The position numbers and the translations under genes were made by a program. The notes below the pieces were generated by a model. That model did no database searches. It was not told the origin of the DNA and saw nothing but the letters and a program-made list of their open reading frames with translations. A stretch of 64,000 nucleotides of DNA from Actinomadura chibensis NBRC 106107 (GTDB lineage Bacteria > Actinomycetota > Actinomycetes > Streptosporangiales > Streptosporangiaceae): contig NZ_BCQP01000039.1 of the NCBI RefSeq assembly GCF_001552135.1, positions 1 through 64,000 on the forward strand. Reading direction: 5' to 3'. Of the stretch, positions 35,401 to 42,500 are shown one piece after another. How positions within the stretch are numbered: the stretch's first letter is position 1; each line of letters starts with the position of its first letter.

Positions 35401-36557
35401 TCGGCGCTCGCCATCGCGAACCGCTGCGCCACGTCCACCTGCGGGGGGAGCTGCGCGCCGAGCGCGTAGAAGTAGGCCGCCGGGACGACGAACGGCGGGT
35501 CGAGCACCGAGTGCGCCGGGTCGCCGGTGAGCGTGACCGAGACGTGCCGCAGGGTCGTGCCGTCCCCGGCGCCGCGCGGCAGCGGCAGGGTCAGCAGCGC
35601 GGCGCGGGCCCCGTCCACCGGCCCCTGGGCGGGGCCCGGGCCGGTGAGGTTCTCGCCCGTGCTGAGCCGCTCGCACATCATCGCGGCCCAGACCGCGTAC
35701 ACGTAGCCGCTGAGCCGCAGCGCGTTCCCGTCGTGGGTCGCGTAGTAGCCGTCGAGCTCGGCCTCGAACCGGCGGCGGTCGTTGTCGGCGCGGTCCGCGT
35801 CGACGGCGGCGTCCGGCTGCGGGGTGGTGTACATCTGCGCGAGCGGGCGCGGCTCGGGCGGCGCCGGGTGGATCTTCCGGTCCCATTCGATCTCCGCCGC
35901 GACGTGCTTCGCCTGGGCGCCGCTGAGCGTCGTGCGCCGCGCGATGGTGCGGCCGTCCGCCGGGTCGAGCGCCAGCACCGCGTTCACGGCCTTGACCAGG
36001 GACGCGAAGTCCGGCGGGGTGCCGTCCGCCGGCAGGTCCAGGTGCCCGCCCGCGCCGGACGCGGCGGCGGGCAGCACCGCGTACGCGCTCGGCGGGAGCC
36101 CCACCACGTCGGTCAGCAGGACGGGCAGCGCGCCCACGGTCGTGACGGCGGCGTTGAAGTCGATCCGCCGGTCGGCGATCGGGGCGCCGTCGCGGGTGAG
36201 CTTCAACCGGAGGTCGAAGGACGTGCCGGTCGGGTACTCCGGGCCGGTGGGCGGCGGATCGACCACGATGACGGCCGTCGCCGCTGCGGCGGGTTTGCGT
36301 ATGGTCGGCGGGATCGTCGGGGACCCGCCGGTGTCGACGTAGTGCTGGACGATCGCCGTCTGGGTGAGGTCCACGCCGAGGTCGGCGACCGACACCGAGG
36401 TGAACACGCCGGTCGCCGAGCCGAGCGGCCTGCCCTCGGCGGTCGAGTCGAAGCCGAGGTCGAACGCCTCGACGGTCAGCCCCGAGAGCGCGGACGTGAA
36501 CGCCTCGCCGCTCACCGGCCTGGTGGGGCGCAGCCTCACGACGATGAGAGTGGGCAT
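26499..36557 (-). CDS. TcA-type insecticidal/toxin-complex pore protein
   Basis: A 3352-residue Tc toxin A-type protein from ATG 36557 (GGGGGAGG upstream). Order: an N-terminal segment of unknown type; helical Tc/neuraminidase-like body (FRRRITEF, LEYLCLTAHEY, LSPFTVGELLFLF); a PA14-like region near 1600-1690 (FTARWEGVLLVEHGGTYRF); a long helical stalk with pore segment (MTPDFWLGVAGVMG, near 2780); and the TcB-binding signature near 3020 (HYMRRIRNVTLTIPCVVGPYTSVNCRL). Cys-rich inserts occur near residue 3080. TcA subunits form pentamers that bind cells and inject the toxin carried by TcB-TcC. No signal peptide, as in other Tc toxins. It starts 11 bases after the Rhs gene. Confidence 0.92.
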   Translation of the reverse strand: MPTLIVVRLRPTRPVSGEAFTSALSGLTVEAFDLGFDSTAEGRPLGSATGVFTSVSVADLGVDLTQTAIVQHYVDTGGSPTIPPTIRKPAAAATAVIVVDPPPTGPEYPTGTSFDLRLKLTRDGAPIADRRIDFNAAVTTVGALPVLLTDVVGLPPSAYAVLPAAASGAGGHLDLPADGTPPDFASLVKAVNAVLALDPADGRTIARRTTLSGAQAKHVAAEIEWDRKIHPAPPEPRPLAQMYTTPQPDAAVDADRADNDRRRFEAELDGYYATHDGNALRLSGYVYAVWAAMMCERLSTGENLTGPGPAQGPVDGARAALLTLPLPRGAGDGTTLRHVSVTLTGDPAHSVLDPPFVVPAAYFYALGAQLPPQVDVAQRFAMASADAESKVLVTIETAIEAGVVGAAEPPATGSGGPGGALVPAQAARRLRAIGQAAAPAPEVAVDAAVRPLVAAWLAHTGPTATIDADFWAPATASGPGAAAYLSLLLHAVTGGFAPLIAAVTTDLGVTTAAGLRAVTEDRWRALFLPPGAAPRLDLLPPFTEAGTASTPEDRVEAFLRHLRQFLTVPFATAAGETPEGESPSALPRPRPNVFAAFESAYSAHGGGTYTPGAPRDPDATAAAAFDVFPGDPHARAWLLAALDAIDALHALTAFAAPGQPHAELRFSLMEALYSRGFSTVAAVAALTPDAFEHALEGTVAHPFASEIREAAGGPGGEPGGEDLFSPVNPGTLTDCLPPEHLSPFGLVAYVSELLRLSAASTCADPFPAEEAARLGDLLADRRGTLGGLCASAANLATPVPSGDLVNESLEHLAAAVAAGGTPSGVVFDTAAEEVGGHPIGGPAGHDAGTLLAAVPEHSAPSAPLPAAYAALRAEPGAPPLPYDQGIDTVRSYLRAAGTSRYEVMRRFRRRITEFALDPAHEPDGFAAHRWRYPVRLETALEYLCLTAHEYAMFFAGTPGEEPSGEVPAGWRLYGFPRATAGRTHWSRIAARLPELLARTGLEYCELAELQRSGIAPFDVVKIARRRREEGDGRLPDCPPCDPEEYRARFPGEGDADRAAALVRLMLVVRLWRALRARCGGGLSFQTLADVDAVLHLFTSGGAVNPDFPRQLAALLMLCDDLRLPLGGGDESGPLGRVPLLALWADDATPRERERAVGLLLDGVEETAERADPALEATPELTKIIEANLDPLSVLAGFDPETPSDTWHSRPAATLRFAEVLLKVYLSPFTVGELLFLFTTGDHLDGDDPFPLQDRNEAADDPLALGDTEPFDGQGPHSLWTLRDALGEVAVTEEEAASWPWTRIAASLRADFGYTAPTGVPDPLDLLGRRFFAAELRRRGIPVSAAETRFAVPLAAADTSPDMWAGGPPEGGFAYDRAAEELYCLLPLRDADVLERLLRTRPLNPVERRAVRDLYFAPRAAWAPFAALFENPVRAIESLVQEGDDDSRFALFQKAYALFVRRAHVAAGHLARHVAAATGGDSEGADEAAWLVLRGLWADENFGLTPWEDDSGAPPDVTWPSRPGAGAFAALLGLRGTGLVGEFRPDEPRAALRWREVRGPLDPFGDVRNAANAPVPTVLPAMDLELTEEQERYVSVRNGLALLDATGEPLGGAEPFTARWEGVLLVEHGGTYRFHAGHEPDRDEHGDWCEGRRWRVVLRRGQRVWTVLNHGLPGDEAPGHRSGPLRLRRGAYEITIEAEQDRPRFASRADTGAARTGFRFAYAGPDTGDAVAALPFDRLFRPAKDATLGDGVVRNPTLDAAGQAFSPIRPGENAAAWLDGLYTSSLRDIRRTYQRAFKALLVARRFGLSARPAVGYRQSELGYLLAHGATFAGTSHPRTGAASFGTHRAWLSTDLLPVGDPYLTDAVADQRAHPGRPRQAALFDVWERLYDYCGLRRDTRAARERPAWILFAEVTEQQPDDPVNMLRYLGVDARHAPLVSAYLDVPPAPYRLGPHDLEDERWAIRAWLASRLLDRITGHLVPRDIAAAHPYLWTADDPAAAVGTPPRPGVADLVRFVEDAFIENGRPRRYTDLQRLNDGLRERARHALLAYLCGPGRFVAAPGDLSDLLLQDVEAGPGQRVTRIEDGAAAVQAFVQRALLGLEPSLTIPYGLRKLWRNRFATFAQWRACARREAYPENWIEWDDLREARRSEAFRMLDARLREDELTVPVPGGLAWWRSSRPPEHPSLTLVQDAALAVERLLAPAPEGLGLLGRPAPSAQPSWLAPITLPAATATGAADAPARDVSTEVVPAAQGRELPLWLTAAMTLGAAFVRVAAAGIPPASAHLMPFGHAAGCCRDCAEDRPEAGIDEYYFWLVAAAGYDDADAARDADAGVVVSTPEHPADQTSDWHRRDRLPALLLWPPARVAHLHWCRVRDGRFEPPRRSAEAVRLRPGRGAARLVFEGRTDDALRFSVPDAAPPVGHTDPTPPGFRYDLPLDDAVVLPLVTAPDAPAVPLPGGMAAYPYFTMRPPGAPLLPLSPFPVAAAVAGALRAHCRHEAALAWYGLAHRPLDADNTWRPGDSDPDAVRRRDVLLSFAETLAQAADAAFARGDLESARQARVLLDALARLLGPPPRRISGEPGGAHVGLADFEPRPAPLNPRLLALYERVGDRLALVRHDIDAHRLRRGPDVTADPADPCADGCDGTACHGPIGPYRFTYLMQKALDLAAEVRGLGASLLTAYEKGDAEALASLRAAHERQLAELGLRTRQFQWREADWQVQALEKTKQGALTRLAYNQALLRAGNNAGELGYEAMTVVSTASRIAGNVSEAVAQGIGMTPDFWLGVAGVMGTPLQFNQFPLGNKLAAGFSTAARILAQVAENANTTGGLSLTEGGWQRREDEWRHQVQVIGVELQQIERQILAAERHRDTALRDLEVQERQIENAREVQDYLRDRFSSAELYLHLQRETAALHRRHYDLALRLARRARRAFVHERGTPAPELPSPGWDTLREGLLAGDRLHLALRRIETAYIEENCREYELARHLSLRAEFPAAFLQLQQTGYCEIEIPEWLLDLDHPGHYMRRIRNVTLTIPCVVGPYTSVNCRLTLLSSRTRVDPSLRGAPAPCCDAPGAPAARVPCRCPGGGTPRACPCASGECCASGAVAPSGYEAGPDDPRIVHAYDATEAIATSSGQNDSGMFELNFRDERYLPFEFRGAVSRWRVELPPEDNRFPLASVSDVVMLLNYTSREGGDVLRAAARAAAADRLPGAGIRLVDVRRDLPDDWYRLQAPGRRLPLRLTRELFPYVPGGCDLRVTRIELFAELAEPGCRSVVPAVFHAHHGHRPDEPCSCSGVPVDCVTGAEWPCLFHGAVDTDLPVRPHPSAELVFPDVPDGITALHLLCTYTTERHATTH
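27264..27362 (-). other. Cysteine cluster in TcA C-terminal region
   Basis: This 33-codon stretch encodes eight cysteines in CC...CxC...CxC...CC arrangement, just after the TcB-binding signature. Other CxC or CC groups occur elsewhere in the same protein (CCRDC, CADGCDGTAC, CSCSG). It looks like an inserted metal-binding or disulphide-rich knot. Confidence 0.6.
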
Positions 36558-36568
36558 GGGTCCTCCCC

Positions 36569-39500
36569 CTACTTCCAGTACGACTTGATGAATCCGCCGA
36601 CGGCGCCCGCGACGCCTCCGACGACCGCGCCGGCGGCGGTGCCGAGGCCGGGCACGACGGAGCCGACGGCGGCGCCGATCGCGGCGCCCGTCGCGGCGCC
36701 CGCGAGGGTGCCCGCGGTGACGCTCGCCCCGCGGCCACCGCCGGCCTCGGCCACGGCGGCCTCGACCTTCCCGCCGACGTAGCCGCCCGCGACGACGGCC
36801 GCCGCCGCGACGCCCGTGGCCGGGTTGGCCGACAGCCCGAGCACGCCGCTGGACAGGCCCACCGACGCGTCCGCCTTCTCCGCCGTCGTCTTCGCGGTGA
36901 CGGCCTGGTGGATGCCCGCCGCCAGGGCCAGCGGCCCGGCGACCTTCCCCACCACGCGGAGCGCGGGCGCCGCCGCGCGCAGCACCCGGCCGCCGGTCTT
37001 GGCCGCGGCCGTGGCCCAGCCGACCTCCTTGGCGAGCGGCGCCGCCTCCGCCGCGACGGGGGCCACCGCCTCCGCCGCCTTGACCACCGAGTCCGCCACC
37101 CTGACCTTGGCCCCGGCCTGGGCCGCGGCGATGGCCGACTCGGTCTCCGTCGCGACCCGGACCCCGGTGGACTCCGCCGCCCCGAAGGACAGGCTCAACT
37201 GCGCGCCCGACTCGGCCAGCGTCCCGGTCTCGGCGGCCGCCGCCGCGCCGGCCGCCGCGCCGCCCGTCTCGGCGGCGGCCGTCGCCGCCGTCCCGGACGC
37301 GCCCGCGCTCGACTTCCACGTCTTGAGGAAGCTCCTGAACGAGGCGTCGTCCCGCCAGGCGGCGCGGACGGCCCGGCCGAAGCGCGCCCCGGCGGACGCG
37401 CCCTCGTCCACGCCCGCGGCGTTGCGGGCGAACTTCCCGAGGGCCCGCGCCGCGCCCGCCCGCGCCCGTTCGAGGACGCCCAGCGACCGGTTCTCCGCGA
37501 GCGGCTGCGCGGCGACGAGCCCGCGCTCGCCCGCGCGCAGCTCCCACTGCGCCTTGCCGACGTGCCCGGCGTCGACCTTGCCGTGCCCGCCCCACCACTC
37601 CCACATGGCCTGGAGGTCGCGGCGCAGGGCCTGGCTGATGCCGCGTCCGGAGCGGGTCGCGACGACCTCCTGCTTGAGCGTCTCGGCCAGGTTGAGCTGG
37701 CGCGGCTCGACGCCCTCGTGCCCGGACGGGTCCGCGAGCCGGACCGGGTTCGCCGCGACGTAGACGTACGGGGACAGCGACTCCTTCGTCCCCGCCGGGT
37801 CGGGGCTGGTCCAGCGGGCGAGCCAGGGCGCGTAGTAGCGGGCGCCGTGGTACTGCAGGCCGCTCTCCCGGTCGCGTTCGCGCCCGGTGAAGCGGTACCG
37901 CTTCGGCGCGGCCCGCGCGCCGCGCGCCGCCGACTCGGAGGCCGTGCTCCCGTACGGGTGGAACTCCTCGCGCGTGAGGACGCGTCCGCGCTGGTCGAGC
38001 TCCAGCGTCGGCGAGCCGAGGTGGTCGTCGAACTGGTGCCGGACGAGCAGCTCCGGGCCCCTGTCGGCGCCGCGTGTCCGCCGCTCGACGAGCGCGACGC
38101 GGCGGTCCTCGTCCAGGACGTGGAGGGTCGTCCGCTCCACGGTGACCCCGCCGTCCGGCGCGTACTCGCGGAACACCTCGAACGGGCCGAGGTAGAGGCG
38201 CTCGCGGACGCGGATCCGCTCGCCGTCCGGGCCCGGCCGGTCGGTCACCTTCCGGATCCGGGCGCCGGACGAGTCGTAGCACGACCACGTCGCCTCGCCG
38301 AGCCCGCCCGCGTCCGCCTCGCCGGTGTCCGGGCGCGGCGGGCGGTGCGCGGTGACGTGCAGGCGGTCCTCCGGGTCCCAGCCGAGGAAGGCGAGGCCCG
38401 GCAGCGCGGTGACGTTGCCCTGCGGGTCGTGGTCGAAGCGCTCGCCGTCGACCGACCCGACCCGGTTCCCGGCGACGCCGGGTTCGAGGAGGCTCTCCCG
38501 GTCGTAGCGGTAGGTCCGGGTCCAGCCGGGCGTGGCGGAGTCGGCCACCGCGTGGACGATGGCGAGGAGGTTCCCGACCGGGTCGTAGGCGTACCGCTCG
38601 GTGTACCGGCTCATCGCGCCGCCGTCGTGCGGGTGGTGCGGCGGCGGCCCGCCCCGGCGCGGGCCCGGCGGGCGGACGCCGTCGGCCCGCGCGAGGTGCT
38701 CGCGCCCGGTCGCCTCGGCCAGCCGGTACAGCGCGTCGTACCGGTACCGCCCGCCCGGGCGGACGACCCGGTTGCGGAAGAACAGCGTCTGCTGCGACTC
38801 GTCCTGGACGGCCGTCACGTTCCCGGACGGGTCGTACACGTGCCGCAGGTCCTGCAGCCGCTCGCCGTCCCGGACGGTGACGATGCCGCGCAGCAGGAAC
38901 GTGAACGGGTCGTAGGCGTAGTCGGTGCGCGTCCCGTTGCCGTGCTCGACGGCGACGCGCTGCCCGCGCGCGTTGTACTCGATCCCGGTCACGACAGGGA
39001 CGGTGTCCCCGCCGGACGGCCGCGCGTCCAGCCGTTCGAGCAGGCCCGCCGGGTTGTAGGACGCGATGATCGTCGCGCCGTCCGGCGTGGTGACGCGGAC
39101 GGGACGCCCCCGCGCGTCGAACACCGACCGCCCCGTGTACCGCTCCGGCTCCAGGTCGACCGGGCCCGCCCAGTCGGGGTGCCCGCGGAAGTCGCGGGCG
39201 ACCTGCCGCGTCGCCTCGGCGAGGTTCCCGTCCGCGTCGTAGCGGTCGTTCGTGACGACGCCCGCCCCGTCGAACGTCCGGTGGACGCGGGTGCGCAGGT
39301 TGCGGGCGGCGGCGTCCGGGACGTCCTCCCCGTACTCGGCGCGCTGGTGCTCCCGCTCGCCCTCGATGCCGGGCCCGGTCACGAACGACCGGGTCGGGCG
39401 GTGCAGCGGGTCGTACTCGGTGCGCAGCGCGTAGCCGCGCGCCGACCAGGACCCGCACGGCGCGCCGAGCACGTCGTGCAGCACGTGCCCCGGCCCGCTG

Positions 39501-42500
39501 TCGATCGCGGCGTGCCGGACCAGCCCGCCCGCGAGGTCGTAGCCCATCCGGCTGACGGCCCGGCCGAGCGGGTCGCGGACCTCCCGGGTGCGGCCCTGCA
39601 CGTCCAGCCGGACGAGCGTCCGGTCGAACCGGTCGCCCGCCGCGCCGTCCGCGCCCCGGTCGTGCCGGACGGTCAGGAACGACCGGCCGAGCGCGTCCGC
39701 CCAGGCGCGGGACGGGGTGCCCGCGTGCGCGAGGGTTTGCGTCGCCGCGTCCCGCTCGGCCGCCCCGAGGCCGCCGCCGGCGCGCGCCTCGTACCAGGTC
39801 CGCCACGGGGTCCCGGCGGCGTCGAGCCCGGCGAGGTAGCGCCCGGCGAGGCCGCGGGCGTCGGGGTCGGCGTCCGGGCGCAGCGCGACCGTGTCGTTGG
39901 CGTCCCAGGTGGCGAGCCGCCACGGGTCGAAGACGACCTTGCCGTAGCCGCCGTCCGGGTGCAGCGTGACGACGGGCCGGCCGATCGGGTCGTAGAACAC
40001 GATCGCGCTCACCCCGGTCACGCGGGCGAACTCGAACGCGGGGGTGGGGCTGAAGAACGGCTCGTACTCGCGGACCGGGAGGCCCTTGTTGTTGTAGATC
40101 GTCCAGCCGGTGCCGCTCCAGCGCGGGCGGCCGTCGGCTCCGGGCTCGGCCTGCGCCTTGTGCTGGGCCTCGCGCCCGCTGCCGTCCGAATAGGTGATCA
40201 GGTGCTGCGGGTCGGCGGGGCGGCCCGTCGCCACGTGGTCGGCCCGGGACAGGACCGCCGTCGCGGGCGGGCGCGGCTCCGCGTCGCCGCGCGTGCGGTG
40301 GAACGCGCCCGGGTCGAAGAGGGTGCGGCTGGTCGCCCGGCCGAGCAGGCGTTCGGCGAGGCCGGGCGCGTGCGGGTCGGCGAAGTAGGCGAGGACGTCG
40401 GCCTCGTCCGGGTCGGGGTCGAGCCCGTCGACCGTGTCGCCGAGGTCGTCGCGGGCGTCGCCCGGCTTGCCGCGCACGGCGATCGCGGTGAGCCGTCCGA
40501 GCGCGTCGTGGACGGCCTCGGACAGGTTGCCGTTGGCGTCGCAGGTGACCGCGGGCTGGAGCACCCGGTAGTCGTAGCCGCCCGGCAGGACGCGGTCGCC
40601 GTCGCGCGCCCCGACGCTGACGACGTTGCCGACCGCGTCCGTGGAGGACAGGACGAGCAGGTCGTACCGGTCGTAGCGGAGCCGGGTCCGCGCGCCGAAC
40701 GGATCGACGAAGCCGTGCGGGAGGTAGAAGTGCTCCGCGGCCGGGCCGCCGTCCTCGGGCGCGAACAGGACGCGTCCGGACGGCGACCACCAGGCCCCGT
40801 CCTCCCGCACGTACCCGGCGGACGCCAGCCGGGCCGCGTCCACCAGGCCGCCGTACTCGGCGTCGACCAGCTCGTCGGTGAGCACCTGCCGGAGCGTCTC
40901 GTAGGGCAGGGCGAGCGGTTCCAGCGCGCCGAACGGCAGCGGGCCGCTCAGGTCGTCGCGCGAGAACACCGACCGCTCCAGCTCCAGCAGCCGCCGGGCG
41001 GGACCGGACGCGCCCTCGTCGTCCCACGCCGTGACGGGCAGTTCGACGGTGACGCGGTCGAGCGCGTCCCGGATCTCGTCCGCGCCGAACCTCCGCCCGG
41101 ACGGGCGCAGGCCGACGACCTCCGCGGAGCGCTTCTCGCACTGCATCGGCGTCCGGTACGCGGTCCCGGTGTCGACCGCCTCGGTGTATTCGCTTTCGGT
41201 GACCACGACGCGGGTGCGCGCCTGCTCGGCGCGGTCGGCGGCGGTCAGGACCGGGTCGGGGTCGGGGAACCGCCGCCCGTAGGCGATCGCGACCGTCCGC
41301 AGGACGTCGCCGAACTCGTCGACGTCGAGGACGAAGTCGTCGGTGACGCGCGGGTCGGGGACCTCGCGCCCGTCCACCGTGAAGAGGGCCCGCTCGTGGT
41401 GCTCCTCGTGCGACCCGGACCGGTAGGACGTGAAGACGGCGGGAAGGAAGCCGTCCTCGCGCGGGGAGCCGCGGCCCGCCTGCCGCAGCTCCACCGTGTA
41501 CGCGTGCTCGGTGACGGCGTACGGCCGGGCGCTCGCGGGCGTGCCGTCGAGGCCGTAGGTCTCCTGGCGCAGCAGGCTGCCGCGCAGGACGCGGGCGGCC
41601 TGCCGCTCCTCGTCCGGGGTGAGCCGCGCCGGGCGCGTGCCCGCGTGCCCGGGGTCGCGCGCCACGACCCGCGCCGTGTTCCCTGTCGTGTCCCCGCCCG
41701 GCGCCCCGGTGTGGAACCACGACCGGGTGAGGACGGGCGCGAGGAACGTCGCCGGGTCGTGGTTCGCGGCGGACGCGGCCAGTGCGCCGATCTCCTGCGT
41801 GTCCCACTGCTCGACCACCCCGAACCCGCCGAACTCGCGCTCGACGCCGTCGTAGTGGCCGTCGTGGTAGGCGTACCGGGTGGTGAACACGTTCCGCGAG
41901 ACGGCGTCGCGGGCCTCCACCTCCTCCACCACGTGGACGGGGAACGGGACCTTCGTGGGCCACGGCCGCCCGGCCGCCCGGTCCGCCGCGTAGAACTTCG
42001 TGGACGTCGTGTAGCGGACCGACGTCTCGGCCCCCAGGTTGTTGCGCATCCGGGTGAGCAGGTACGGCTTGCCCGCGCGCATCAGGTCGACGTACCGCAG
42101 CGGCGCTGAGGCGTCGTCCGGGAGCGGCGACGACCAGACGAGGCACAGCGTCCCGGTGCCGAGCAGGTCGATCGCGCTGACCTGGACCGCCGAGTCGACG
42201 TGCGGGAACCGGACGGGCAGCTCCCCGGCGGGCGCCCATCCGTTGCCCGACCGGTTCGCGTACATGCGCACGCCGTCCGCGCCGAGGTAGATCAGGTCGC
42301 TCGTGCCGGACCCGTCCACGTCGGCGAGGACCACCCGGCGGACGTCGAACTCGTCGGGGCCCGCGGGGAGGGGGCCGCCGTCCATCACGACGCGGCGGCC
42401 GAACCGCCCGTGCCCGAGGCTCGGCCAGTAGCTCACCTCGCCGCGCCTGATGCGGACCAGGTCGGCCAGACCGTCCCCGGTCATGTCGGCGAACTGGACG

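Noticed and set aside
27201..36782. Very long plus-strand open frame opposite the TcA gene
   Set aside because: Its protein is an Arg/Pro/Val-rich mirror of the minus-strand gene with no known motifs; a typical GC-rich shadow frame.
36908..42109. Long plus-strand open frame opposite the Rhs/TcB gene
   Set aside because: Same shadow pattern; the minus-strand frame carries all Rhs, VCBS and SpvB motifs.
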